Shown here in pieces: positions 34,460 to 45,864 of a stretch of 64,000 bases of DNA. The DNA is taken from positions 813,384 through 877,383 of the forward strand of contig MNCI01004872.1 in NCBI GenBank assembly GCA_015680685.1, written 5' to 3'. The notes below the pieces were generated by a model. It was not told the DNA's origin, did not search any database, and saw nothing but the letters and a program-made list of their open reading frames with translations. Position 1 is the stretch's first letter. The number at the start of each line of letters is the position of its first letter. The position numbers were made by a program, and so were the translations under genes. The stretch is from Gnetum montanum (Eukaryota > Streptophyta > Gnetopsida > Gnetales > Gnetaceae).

Positions 34460-35330
34460 TTATTTAAAAAAGAGTTTTGCAAAATAGTAATAAGGTTGTA
34501 GATGTTGTGCTTTATAATCATAAATGTCTATGAATTGGTTAATAACTAGTTGTGAATCACCTCGAATTGCTAGGTTTTGGATTCCTAATTCTTGAGCTGC
34601 TAAGATGCCTCTAAGGAGACCTTCGTACTCTACCATGTTGTTTGTACAAAGAAATGAAAAGTGATATGTGAAGGGATAGATCTCCCTAGAGGGGAATGTA
34701 ATAACAATAATGGCACTACCATCTTGTATAGTTGAAGCACCATCAAAGTGTAAAATGGCCTCGAAATTTGTAGGTACTTGGCTTATACTATTAACATGCT
34801 CATCTAGGAATTCTAGATCTATTATTGCTTGATCATTTATGGGCAAAGTCATAAGTTGTGTGGCTATTTCTTGATCCTTTGGGGATGCTTGTGCTATGTA
34901 GTGTAGGTCAAACTCCACAATTATTGCCTTCCACCTTGCTATTCTACTACTTTCATATATGTTTGTTGTGACAACCCTAAGTACGTTGCTCTTGCAGATG
35001 ACATTGACTTGACTGTAGAAAATGTAGTGTCTACACTTTTTAAGCACAAAAACTAAAGCAAGACATTTTTTCTCCACATCGTTATATATTGCCTCATGTG
35101 CAACTAGCGCATGGCTTAAGTAGTAAACAAGGACTGCAGAACCATCGTCTCACTTTTGAAAAAGCAGAGAAGCAATGGACATGTTTGAGGTTGCAAGGTA
35201 GATGTAGAAAGGCTTATCTCTTTGCAGAGGGTAGACTGTCAAAAGTTGAACCAGCTCCTTTTTCAAGTTATCAAATGCCTCTTGGCATTAATCTATCTAC
35301 TCAAAGTTGACTCCTTTTTTGAGTAGATGT
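34460..35330 (-). pseudogene. Tat 2 Ty3-type RNase H plus archaeal-type RNase H
   Basis: A 205-residue open minus-strand frame (35,077-34,460) holds the end of the first RNase H (EKKCLALVFVLKKCRHYIF), a tether, and the second aRNH: LHFDGASTIQDGSAIIVI, NNMVEYEGLLRGILAA, IRGDSQLVINQF. The acidic residues of the aRNH (FDG, EYE, GDS) are all preserved, unlike Tat 1. The preceding part of the first RNase H (35,330-35,080) is frameshifted. This is the best-preserved Tat coding segment in the window. Confidence 0.9.
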
Positions 35331-35339
35331 TGCATTGGT

Positions 35340-35920
35340 AGAAAGTCTATGCAAATGCGTATACCTCCATTTTTCTTGGGTACAACTACGATATTTGAAA
35401 CCTAGTCAGCATAGTCAACTGTCTGGATGAAATTGGCTTTGTAAAGCTTAGTGATCTCATTGCAAATGGCCAATGCGACCTCAGGCTTGATTTTACAAGC
35501 CTTTTATTTAATTGATTTAATGCGAGGATCTAGGATAATTTTATGCTATTTTATATGTGGTTCTAAGTTGGGCATATCCTTGTAAGACCATGCAAACGCT
35601 TTAACATTGTCACTAAGGGCTTTAGAGATCCTTTGTTGGATTTGAGGCTCTAGCAAGAAGCTAAGATTCAATGTTTTCACCTCACCTTTACACGTTGTTA
35701 TAGGGACTTCTATGAGAGGATCCTCGATCACGTCACCTGCTTCTAAGTCTAGAGCTTGAACTAGATGTTCTGGCCCATCTAGTGATGTTTCTAGGGAGGC
35801 TATGTTGGTGTCATAGGTAAGTGGTTTGAAGTCCAAAATTTTTTTGTTTACGTCTCTCATGAGTTTGCCATAAGGTCTCGTAAAGGGTAAGGGTGAATGA
35901 AGATTCTCGTATGCATTCAT
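35340..35920 (-). pseudogene. Tat 2 pre-RT and RT N-terminus, RT core deleted
   Basis: An open frame at 35,920-35,546 gives the pre-RT region (VKTLNLSFLLEPQIQ, ISKALSDNVKAFAWSYKDMP). The RT start follows with breaks (35,545-35,345: region of IVVVPKKNGGIRIC). At about 35,335-35,345 the sequence jumps directly to the RT-RNase H connection. Aligned to Tat 1 about 590 bp is missing (equivalent to 3,365-3,950), removing the palm and the YxDD box. Confidence 0.85.
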
Positions 35921-36279
35921 TTTTCAAGAGATCTTGTAAAATAACCAGAAAAATGTCAAGAAACACCTATTTTAATAAAGTAAAATGCATAGAATAAGGA
36001 AAACAATGCTATGAAAATTAAGTATGTAGTATCTAAAGTGATTGATTTATATACATTTTATTATTTTATTATTTTTTTTGTTCTTTCATGCAGCCTCGAC
36101 TAGTCACAAATTGCAAGTTTAAGGTCATAGTAGACCATAGACTATGTCTGGGGTGTAAGTCTAAGCAAGGCATGAAAGGTTTAGACATGGGGCCAAGTTG
36201 AATGTTTATTAAGCAAGCAAAAAATGCAAAAAAATTTCTAAGCATAAGAAGCTAAAAAATATTAAAAACTTTTTCTATC
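35921..36279. other. No gene; spacer upstream of Tat 2
   Basis: AT-rich, with a T-run at 36,066-36,082 and one stray unit of the 32,770-33,015 repeat at 36,112-36,140. Nothing else seen. Confidence 0.4.
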
Positions 36280-36375
36280 TCTCGGTGTTACATTATGTAG
36301 GACATGGGACGTTCCACATTATGCGCATGACACGAGATGTCCTAGAGGGGTGAAGTGTCACTTAACCCTAAAGGG

Positions 36376-36383
36376 TATAAATA
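36376..36383 (+). promoter_or_regulatory. TATA box
   Basis: TATAAATA within GGGTATAAATAGAGG. GC content and CpG just upstream (ACGTTCC, GCGCATGACACGAG) are higher than background. Interpreted as a retroelement promoter. Confidence 0.45.
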
Positions 36384-37079
36384 GAGGTTCTACCCATGGT
36401 AAACCTATCATTTTCACCATTAGAGCAAATAGTCATCTAAGCGTAGCATAGTCATAGAAAAGCATAGCAGCCACTAGAGGAAAGCCAGAGCGTGACAACA
36501 GAAGAGCCAGAGTGTGACAATAAGAAGATGGCATGTAGGAATGAGCGTAGACACTTCAAACTTGCCAATGTTGACGAAGGCGAGTGCACCTTGCAGCATC
36601 TTCCTAAGGCATGCATTGAGGAGCGCTAAGAGACACCATCTACCAGGTAGGCCATCATGCTTCTGTCATGATTTTTCATTCCTTCCTACATGTTTGGAAT
36701 TTCGGTTCTTTAGGGTTTAGGAGGTAGCCTGTTGTGGGTAGAGGCCACCATGGTCGCCACCGCCATTGTGCCATGGCTAGGGAAATAATGCACACCATGG
36801 ATCTTACTCTTTTTTCTCTTGCCCTCACGGGTTTGAGGGTAGCTTATGCTATGATGCTAGGCAAGGGTTTCAATGAGGGTTGTAGTGACAATGCTAAGGG
36901 CATGTCCAATGCCATGAGATGGGACAAGGTTTTCTGTGGAGTCCCACGTCATGGGACTAAACAAGAGTTTTACTTGCACCATGAGCATAGCTTTCCCTGA
37001 GGGTTTTGGGTGCTCTGCATTCCACATGGTAGAACAAGGGTTTCCTACATGTCTCATGCTATGGGCTGGGACAAAGTTT

Positions 37080-37640
37080 TCTACGGTGTCACCCTCCTTT
37101 GGAGCATAACCTATACTTTACATTTTTTAATTTTTTCAATCATCATGCTCCCTAGTAGCGTGACCTACAACGGAAAATTTTTGAGTTTTGTAGTTGTCAT
37201 GCTCCTTGGAAGTGTGACCTACACTTGAAAAATTTTCATGTTTAGCAATTTTCACGCACCCTGGGAGCATGACCGACACTTAGAAAAAATTTTCAAATTT
37301 TTTTTCCATTGTTCTATTATCACGCTCCCTAGGAGCATGACCAACACTTGGAAAATTTTTCAATTCTTTAGTTTTGCAATTGTCATGTTCCTTGGGAGCA
37401 TGACTAACACCTAGCAAAATTTTCAAATTTTTTGTCAATTGCTTTGCAATTGTCACACTACCACAATTGCTCCTTGGGAGCATGAAAAACACTTAGTAAA
37501 ATTTTTTAAACTTTTGCTATTTTTTCCATAATCATCACACTCCTTGGGAGCATGATAAACACTAGGAAAAAATTCTTCTTAAAAGCATCACACTGTACGA
37601 GTAGCATGACCAATAGTTAGAAAAATTTTAAATTTATTTT
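37080..37640. repeat. Minisatellite of about 75-bp units with a GCTCC-GGAGC palindrome
   Basis: About eight units each carry an imperfect palindrome GCTCCCTAGGGAGC, then ATGACCAACACTTGGAAAATTTT and a T-rich spacer. The best palindrome is at 37,322-37,339 (CACGCTCCCTAGGAGCATG-like). Unit length is around 70-80 bp; the third to sixth units are best conserved. Confidence 0.9.
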
Positions 37641-37877
37641 TTGTAACATTTAGAAAACCTGTAAGCACTAGTTTTTTTTTCTTATATTGTATTATTTTAT
37701 GCATCGTTTGTTTGTTACTTTTGCTATTTTATACTGACACTTTTATTACTATGGGATTGTAGGGTTCTACTAAAACCTACCCTCATCATGGTAGAACTAG
37801 TAGGGATCCTATGTTGTATGAGTGATCCTGTACCCAATGTCCCCACACCACATGCATGCATAGGATACCAGGCAGTC

Positions 37878-38215
37878 TAGTTTAAAGAGGGCACAAAGGA
37901 ATTCTTAGAATTCCTACTTTGCCAATTCAATATGATCATATGGTCACACTTGTCCGCTAAAGTAGCAAGTGTCCTAGTCGAGATGTTGTTTCCTGGGGCA
38001 AACTGAGGCATCCTAAAATTTATGTCAAATGAACCTATTGTAGGTGAAGGGGTAGGGAGCTCAAGCCAGTGCCCAAAATGCCTCAGGCTACTATCTTGGA
38101 TCTAGGAGATGCTTGAGTTCTAGTGTTATCATAAATACAACACTGTATTCCTTGCTCGCCATGTGGGCACAACCTTCCAAAACACGCCTAGAATAGTTTA
38201 CTACATTAGAAGGTT
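37878..38215 (+). pseudogene. FCP1/NIF-like phosphatase-domain fragment (tentative)
   Basis: The plus-strand frame reads KEGTKEFLEFLLCQFN, MIIWSHLSAKVASVLVEML, a stop, then broken sequence ending CYHKYNTVFLARHV. The pattern EFLEF...F.-.IWS....-V..-V..L is that of FCP1-homology (NLI-interacting factor) phosphatase domains; the catalytic DLDET block is absent. The match is short and partly broken. If real, it is a host gene fragment carried beside the array at 37,080-37,640. Confidence 0.4.
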
Positions 38216-38398
38216 AGCCCTATTGTGATTTTGATTTTTTTTTTACTACACTAGAAGCTAAATTTTACACAAACCTAATTTATTTGATGCAGATATATTC
38301 TTTCAGTTGTGGTGGTGGTTGGGATTTTTCCTTTATTCATGTTTTGAATGGATTTTTGATTCCTAATTTGATTGGCCCTTTGTACCCTTACTTTTAAT

Positions 38399-39488
38399 TT
38401 TGAACAATCTTATTTGAAATGATCCTCATCACAAACAAAACATCCTAATCTTAATTGAGCTCTTTTGGTTGGTATTTCTTCGACCATTTCTTCTGGAAGG
38501 GTAGCTTGTCGAAGAGTTGCTTATTAAAGGGTAGTTCATACATTATTCAATTATTCATAATCTTTATCAATTCTATATGCTTCATCAATTGTTTAAGGAT
38601 TATTTACTCATGTTTGAGGATGCAGTTAAGCATGTAGTCCACCGATGAACTTTGAGGCTAATTTCCCCTCATCTCAGTGACTTACATACTGAGAGAGGTC
38701 ATATAATTCTTTGTGGTAATCTTCTACCGATCACCTTCCCAATCTCAAGGAATCAAATATCATTTTGTGCTCTCTAAGGAAGGAATTGAGTACAAATTTT
38801 TATTCAAAATCTCGACAAAAATTGAGCTAATTTGTAATCAAACCTTGAGATCTTAGTCCATTCCACCATGTTGCTATAAGTCCTCTTAAATGCAAGGACA
38901 CAACTTCTAAATGTTCTTGGCTTGACAAATTCAACATATCAAAGTAGTGTTTCATTGTATCAAGCCAATCCTTTGCCTTAGCATTGGATCTAGGGGCTCC
39001 ATCATAATGATCTAATTTTAATTTCTTGGCTTGAACTTGAGTTAGTGATTCTCTAGGTGTGTTATGCTAATTCCCATATCCATCACCTTTAGTTTCTACT
39101 CTATGACCTAAAGAAGGGATATTGATATCATGGTGACTAGTAAGTGGGGTTTGAATTTGGTGTGGATTCCTAGGAAAAAGTTGATCTTGATCTTGATGTT
39201 GATTTCTATGTGAAATGTGGCTAGGATTTGAGGGCTAAGTGAGATAGTCTACTAATTGCTTAATGGATTCTACAAAGGAATCCATTTTTCCTTGCACGTT
39301 TGACCATTTATCCTCTAAACTTTGAGATAATTTCCTAATTTCCTTGAACATATTCTGCATCTCTATCTCAAACCCTTGATTTGACTAATGAATCTCTTCT
39401 TAAACTCCCTTGATCTCATTGATTTGATCCTCAAGGGCATTCATTTGATCATTGACTTGGGCTTTCATTACTCTTCAATGTATTTTTT
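38399..39488 (-). pseudogene. Ty3/gypsy chromovirus-type gag
   Basis: On the minus strand the frame starts MKAQVNDQMNALEDQINEIK at 39,488 (coiled-coil region), passes a variable spacer, then the capsid start KKLKLDHYDGAPRSNAKAKD then WLDTMKHYFDMLNLS (about 39,040-38,900), and ends with a zinc knuckle CFVCDEDHFK-DC (about 38,450-38,400). Gag with one CCHC knuckle is standard for plant chromoviruses. Stops interrupt it at about 39,410, 39,235, 39,070 and within the knuckle. No pol follows before the FCP1-like scrap. Confidence 0.75.
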
Positions 39489-40129
39489 TTTTGTTTCAAA
39501 CATTGGTAAATTGAAGAAATTAGGTATGCTAGTAATTCTTAGCCTCTATGGCCCTTTTTATGGATCTGAAAATAGTTAATCAATTACAAAAGAGGTTGAA
39601 ACTATCATGGATTCCTACTCAAGCATTGAATCCTAATTATTTTGGAACCCCTAAATAATGGATTAAAAAGTAAATTTTTGTTGTTCAAATGCTAAATCTG
39701 ACCATTCCTTTGAGTCTGAACTATTCAAATTTATTGGAATAGATTTTTGTTTAGTAGAAAATAGACTTTGAAATCAAAAGTTATGGCCATTTTAAGTTTT
39801 CAAAAGTTTACGCAGATTTTAAGACTTCCCAAAAGGTCACCCATTCTAGTTCTACTCTAGAACAAGTGTGCTTAATTATGAAATTTTTACTCTTATGGTT
39901 AGTAGAGCATCAATTCTAATTTTGAAATTTATTTCCATGCATATTTTATTTGAATCAATGTGTTAACATCAAGAAATTTCAAATTTTGATGAAATTTTTT
40001 TCATCACTAGAGGCTGCAGCAAATATTGGACAAGGATGGTGGAAAGCTAGGGAATGTGGATGGGGGTAAGGATGTAGCAGTAGAAGAGAACATTGACAAT
40101 GGCAATGGAGGTGAATGTTGCTAGGTAAG
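39489..40129. other. No recognised gene
   Basis: AT-rich to about 40,010; then G-rich, purine-rich sequence leads into the next array. It may be the leader of the minus-strand gag element, but no primer site was found. Confidence 0.4.
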
Positions 40130-40312
40130 AGATTGTAGATGTGGCCATCTAGGCTACACTAGGCGATGGTGCTAGGCACTATGTGGCCCATCCTAGGGCT
40201 CACATAGCCCTTATCTAGGCCTACATGACCCCAAATGGGGCTTGCATGGCCCTCACAAGGGCCTATGTGGCCCTTATAGGGGCCTTTGCAAGCATTGCAT
40301 GGCTTGCATGAA
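40130..40312. repeat. Tandem array 1, about 25-bp units
   Basis: Roughly six units of consensus CTACATGGCCCNNATAGGG-CT. GGCCC and GGGCC pair within each unit, giving small hairpins. GC content is well above background. Confidence 0.7.
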
Positions 40313-40394
40313 TGGTGCTATCATGCAATATGAGAGAATTTTTGGCACATAAGGGTGTTGAAATTGGTCGTTATCAGTGGCCATGCTAGTACCA

Positions 40395-40535
40395 GAGGTG
40401 CCTGTAATCTATGGTGCCATGGTAACTATAATCATGGGTAGGTATGCCTATAATTTGCAACATGGGTGCTTGTAATCAATGTTGTCAAGATGCCTTTAAT
40501 CATCAACAAGGATGCCTACAATCCACGACAACCAA
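40395..40535. repeat. Tandem array 2, about 30-bp units
   Basis: Five to six units of consensus GGTGCCTGTAATCNATGG-GCCA run in a row, a different unit from the array just upstream. Confidence 0.7.
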
Positions 40536-40549
40536 ATAAAATACCATGA

Positions 40550-42124
40550 ATGATGCTACTACTACTAAAAAAAATCCCCAAAATCCTTGTACCCTACAAT
40601 ATGCACCCAATGATCATGTGTTTAATCCTAAGTTGTGATCCTACTAGTAGACTTTTTAATCATTACAATCCTAGTTTATGTCCTAAATTTCTTGAAGAGG
40701 ATAGAGTTATAAACAGTAAGATTGAAAGTGACAAGAAGGGTTTTTGGTTTTGCAAATGGCTAGAAATCAAGAGGGAAGTAGTGAGGTATTTTATGTATTC
40801 ATGTATTTTATATTTCTATTGTTACTTATGTTTCTTTATGTATTTATTGACAGTGCAATCTAGGATGCAAAATGAACCTATCTAGAGTGCCTAGGTTGGG
40901 GTTGCACAAGCTAAAAATGCTGAAGGTACTTCATCCATTCAAGATGCTTCAAACTTTGGAAGGGTTCATTCTCAACAAAAAATCACACCAAGCAAGGTAT
41001 ATATAAACATATATATAATAGCCTAGTTTAATGTGTTATTGCTTTTCTAATAAATTCTCTTTTATTTACAAAGGCAACATACTAGGCAAGGTTTTGAACA
41101 ATCTCAACAACAAAAACAAAGTACAAGATAAAAATCCAACAACAAATCCAATAAGAACCTCAACAACAAGATCAACAAAAAAGTAAAAGATAAGATAAAT
41201 GAAAAGAATCAAAGGTAAATTTTGATTATGTTAAGATTTGAATACTTTCCTTTTTCTCTTCTTGTATGATGTTGATCCTATTTGTGTCGTAGATATTTCT
41301 AGGTTTGGATCCTTTATCCATAAATGAAGAGAGATGATGCAGGAGCCAATTCTAAACAAAATCCCATTTTTTCATCTCACATTCCTCCATTTAGATAACT
41401 GGGCATGTCATGTTTTTTTACGATGCCTATAAGTGGTTCTTTTCTATAGGCAGCATCAACACTAGCTCCTAGGTCTATTCTAGTGATTTCTTTTTTCTCT
41501 ATCTCAAATTCTTCTCATTTTATGGGATAGATAGTGGTAGCTACCAAAGAAAAACTCCTTTAGTGTCTTGGATAGTGAATTCTTGATAACAAATCCTATT
41601 CTATTCATGAGAATGTCTACCACTTACAAGAGTCTTAGTCATGCAAATTCAAGAAAGAGTATGAATTGGTAAAGGCTAGAGTTTCATCATCTTTACATCC
41701 AATTCCCAAGGATGCTCTAGACGTTTCCAAAGATATGGAGCAACTCTTAGAAGAATTGGAGAGTGCTACATGCCTAGTTTACCATCTGGAGACCCACAAA
41801 TGGTTTCTCCAAATTGATAATGATTAGCTTCCAAGTAAATAATTCTTATTTCTTTATCTTCCCTCTTTCTTGTTTCTATTTAATTTATTTTTGTTCATAA
41901 ATCATAATTTTAATTCTTTTTTATGTAGAGAAAAGAGAAGGAATGGTAAAAAAGACATGGATGATGAATCAATTCAGATGGAGATGCTAAAAACCCATCT
42001 TAAGAGAAAGGAGGAATCAATGGTTGCAACAAGAAGTGTGACTAAGTACATCAAAAAATTGTGTGATAGGTTGGCTAGATGCAAGGTGGTACTTAGTAAG
42101 AAGGATGCCACTGATGAAGAATGA
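40550..42124 (+). pseudogene. Exon/intron-like unit, protein unrecognised
   Basis: Plus-strand coding-like blocks are separated by AT-rich stretches with GT...AG borders: block 1 about 40,550-40,998 (ending AGCAAG before GTATATA, though it contains a transmembrane-like run and stops), block 2 about 41,073-41,215 (Gln/Asn/Lys-rich, ending CAAAG before GTAAATT), block 3 about 41,290-41,840 (KFKKEYELVKARV, KDMEQLLEELESATC, coiled-coil-like), block 4 41,929-42,124 (MDDESIQMEMLKTHLKRKEE, ending KKDATDEE and stop). I recognise no family. It could be a decayed host gene or an accessory ORF of a retroelement. Confidence 0.35.
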
Positions 42125-42359
42125 TAAGCACAACTAAAGATAGTAATAGATCTCCTGACTCGTTCAGTCACAACAAATGATCACTATTCTATTTTGTTTC
42201 CTCATTCTTTGTATTCCATATCTTTTCTATTATTCCAAATATTTTCTCTTTTTTTTTGTGTTCTACTTCTTTCTTTCTTCCTTTACATATATTCCTCTTG
42301 GATGTATTTATGTTTTACAATAATAATTTTCTTCCACTTTGGCTCCTGAATCATAGTTT

Positions 42360-42371
42360 GCTTTAATACCA
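42360..42371 (-). promoter_or_regulatory. Primer binding site, tRNA-Met (decayed), with LTR edge
   Basis: The minus strand reads TGGTATTAAAGC (family TGGTATCAGAGC). Two bases on, in plus-strand view, an LTR edge TGTGACATCC begins at 42,374. This is the junction of a 5' LTR and leader of a minus-strand element, possibly the one carrying the gag at 38,399-39,488. Confidence 0.6.
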
Positions 42372-42373
42372 TA

Positions 42374-43340
42374 TGTGACATCCTATTTTTGGATGTCATA
42401 AAGACATGTTCATTTGTCACTTAATTCTTTGCATTCATCACATTCGTAAGCATTATAATGGAAAAAAGTTACTTGATAAATGAATTAATTGGTAAATGAA
42501 TAATTGGCACATGGAATACAAAGAAAAACAAAAAAAAAATTATTAATAAGAGAAAGTGTACTGTAACATCCTCTAGGTCATATTTCCATGCTACTTAAGC
42601 CTTAGAGGCAATTTGACACTACCACCATGGCTAGGCTATCCAATCGAAGGGGTGATTAGTACATTCTTGTTCCACTTCACTTTGCTCCTATCACTTACCT
42701 TTCCAAGCTTTGCAACTTCATGCCAACATGACCTCTAAACCCAACCTTAAATGACATAGGTCAAACTCATTCTTGTGGGACACATTAATAATCGTAACTC
42801 CTCATAATGAGGTATCCCTTTATTTAAAGGTTAATTACATTGTTACAATTTGTTTTCACCTTTAACAATGGATGAGACATTATAGAAGAGCAAGTAACCT
42901 ATCTCTAAACCAATATTCATGATGCTATAATCACCCAATATTCTACTCCTTTTGAAGCATTAGAAAAACAATAAGACATAGAAATTCCATGTAAAGAGAG
43001 TAAATACATTCTTATCCATCTTTCAATAATTAGATCAAATACTCATAAGAAAGGTCAAAGAAACACAACTTATCATGCTAAATATCTCAAAAATAACCAA
43101 ATATATTCTCAACAAGATATCCATAAAGTAATTTGTATGTAGCCATGTCACTTTTAAATACCAACAACAAGAAATACATCACAAGGTACAATATCCAAAA
43201 GATATCTTGACCAAAATCAACTCATACTTTTACCTTGGATACTTTACCATACACTAAAATGAATAATTCTCTTCTTGCTCATTTTCAGCACTAGATGTTG
43301 GAGTGAGAAGTCTTGTGGCTTGATTGTCTTTTGGTAAAAG
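42374..43340 (-). mobile_element. Chromovirus-like LTR remnant and spacer
   Basis: The edge TGTGACATCC resembles edges at 14,124 and 49,478. A further TGTAACATCC at 42,564 could be a second, partly duplicated end. The right limit is unknown and no protein is visible. Confidence 0.4.
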
Positions 43341-44604
43341 TCTCAAAAGACTCCCCCTACACTAGTGACCTATAAGATGATAACTATTGATGAGGTACAA
43401 GCTCCCCCTACATATATGTTTGTATTTCTTCCTAGTCTCATTGGTCATTATGCTCCTGATGTAGAGAGATTGGTATTCTTTCATTGAACCTCTTAGGATC
43501 TTCATGCTACATAGAAATTCTAGGATCAAGTGTGGAGACTAAGGTCTCGTATTATTGAATTCTTCAACAACAAAGATGCAAATATTTTTAATGTTTATTA
43601 TAGGGAATTTCTTCCTAGATAATTAACAAGAAATCCCTTTTGTAAAGAAAGAACTATGTGATTAGACATTAAGGATCCAAAAAAAAGCACAGTAGCTACT
43701 ACAGTCTTCAACTTTTGTATGTTTGAATGTCCATTCATCGGTTACTTTGCTTGCTTAACTCATAAGATAGATGTCTACTATCAAAATGAAACATCTTAAA
43801 TGCAAATGAAACATCTAGACGTCTCTGCTAGGGCCAAAAATAAAGATGCTTGTTTTAAGATTTGAAACCTTTGGACACCTCCAAACAAGTTCCCATAGTT
43901 CTTGGAACCTCCTAGACTTGTCAAAATAAGTCTAAAACATCCCCAAATATGGAAAAACATCTTGAAATCATCATAAGAAAAATCAACATAAGGAAACACA
44001 CATGAACATCTCACATACATTGAAAATTACATAAGAGCCAGGTGTTGTCTCCATAAATCTAGAGTGTCATCTTGAGATCAAGTTTCGAGACTTTTGAAAG
44101 AGAGACCTCCCATTAGTAGCATCTTATGATAAGATAGAAAATAATTCATATGCTCAAGGAATTTCTTTTAAAATGTTGTTTTTCTTAGAAGATACATGAA
44201 TTAAAGGTATCAATTTAAATGCTTCAATTCCCATACATCAAAAATCTTTTAAAAATAGTTTGACTTTATGATTTCATAAGGAAGCAACAATGTTATATCT
44301 TAATTAAGATTTTGGAGTTCAAGATAGCAATAAACATTCAACACAAAGCTTTTGGTCTATGATTATAGTTAAGGTCTTTAAAGCACTTGAAACCACTATC
44401 TTCTAGTTAAGAGCATGATTTATCAACAAAAACTTTAAAAGTATCATAAGTAGCACCTAATAGCATGTTGTAACTTAATATGCTATAAGATCAAGTGGAA
44501 ATTTCTTTGCATTTTTCAAATATTTTTAATAACTTTCATTCAACCATAAAAATAAATTGATCTAGTCTAATCTCATCAAATCAAGGAATGATAATTATAC
44601 TTAT
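43341..44604 (-). mobile_element. Copia A interior downstream of gag, no pol
   Basis: No copia protease, integrase or RT motif is seen. Two minus-strand GTAGGGGGAG tracts (43,350-43,362 and 43,408-43,418) look like the polypurine-type tracts repeated in SIRE/Maximus-like copia elements. The phrase TTAGTAGCATCTTATGATAAG (about 44,114) recurs in copia B at 61,503, so the downstream region is shared and also lacks pol there. A 3' LTR was not found. Confidence 0.55.
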
Positions 44605-45824
44605 ACTTACCATTACTTACCTTGCTTTCCAATGAAGATAAAGATGTCTAAGGAGATTGGAATTGAGGTTCTTCTTTTGATATTCTTCCTTTCACGAAGT
44701 TGTTGAGATTTATTTTCCTTCCTTCTTTTTGCTTGATTTCCCACTCCTTTTTGTTTTGTAAGATTTTCTTTCTAGGTGAATTTGGGAAATACTAAGTCGT
44801 ATGATATGACCAAGTGTTCATGTGATAATATTCTAAATTACAATTCCATTGCTTATGCCCAAACCTATTATAGTAATAACATATCACCTTTCTATTGTGG
44901 TTAAATTCATTAAGCCTTGGAGGTTCTCTTGGTTGGAATGTACTACCTATTGAGACTTCAATCTTTGAAGAAGCTTTTTGCTAGGATGAAGTTTGTGTAG
45001 ATGCTTCTTCTTATGAACAACATCTTAGTTTACTTTTATTCTATGGACTTCTTCCTTACCCAAGAACTATCCATAGGGATTCTTTTCCTTTGACAAGCCT
45101 CTCATTTACAAGATTAGCATCTAGAATTTCTTCCTTTGCTCATAGGGCAAGGTTAGTTTTTTATTCTTAACTCATAGGTCTGATTTTTTTTTGTGAGGTC
45201 TAAAAATTTCATATTTAGTAAAGAGATATCTTGATCCTTATTCTTCAATTCCTTATTCAACTTTATAAAAATATTTTGAAGAGAACACAAGAGGTCATAC
45301 CTTTCTTTATCAGTTTCAATTTGATCATCACCATCAGAAAGGCTAGCATTATTATATGTGAGAGCCATGTAGATGAGGTGCGAGTCCTTTGTAGTGTTAT
45401 CTACCTCTTCTTCACTTTGTTCTCCATCATCCTAGTTGGTGTAGATAATCTTTTCCTTCTTATTTTGTTGAGTTATTTCCTCTTCATCATCCCAACTTAT
45501 ATAGATGCTACTTCTTCTTCTCCTTTCTTCACTATACTCTTTCTCTTAAAACCTATAAGCATTGGAGCCTTAAAAGACCATATGGCCTCTACCACAACAT
45601 ATCCAACATCCCATAGAAAAAGAATCAAAATTTAAAATTTTATATTACTTACCTCTACTCTTACCTTTGCTACCCAAAATGCGGATGAGTTGAGTGCATC
45701 CATCCAAGATGAATGCCCAAACTAAGAATCTTATGTATTTAAAGGAATCTTGCATTTAAGTCTTCCAACATGTAAAAGTAACCCCATTGAACATTGGTAA
45801 CTTGATGTATGATCTTTCTTCCAT
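44605..45824 (-). pseudogene. Copia A gag, internally deleted
   Basis: Minus strand: ATG at 45,824 begins MEERSYIKLPMFN, matching copia B (MEGTSYTNPLMFN). Most of the UBN2-type capsid domain is missing. An open coiled-coil-like stretch (45,368-45,153: SLQNIFIKLNKELKNKDQD) and a degenerate knuckle CYYYNRFGHKQWNC (about 44,890-44,850, second Cys lost) follow. The frame ends at tandem splice-donor-like sites, 44,605-44,625. Confidence 0.75.
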
Positions 45825-45864
45825 CATTCATTCTTGAGTTGTTACCCTTAAAACTGAGAGTATT

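Larger units (their letters stand above)
36280..37870 (+). mobile_element. Plus-strand LTR-like region with TATA box and palindromic array
   Basis: TATAAATAG at 36,376-36,384 follows CACTTAACCCTAAAGGG. Downstream there is no convincing ORF, but a strong minisatellite at 37,080-37,640. The layout (promoter then array) mirrors Tat 3. It runs opposite to Tat 2 and therefore belongs to a different element, whose coding part is not evident. Confidence 0.4.

Noticed and set aside
36514-37228. Several short frames of 60-90 codons
   Set aside because: They fall in an LTR-like leader and minisatellite; repeats translate as recurring MLLG/SVT phrases without a domain.
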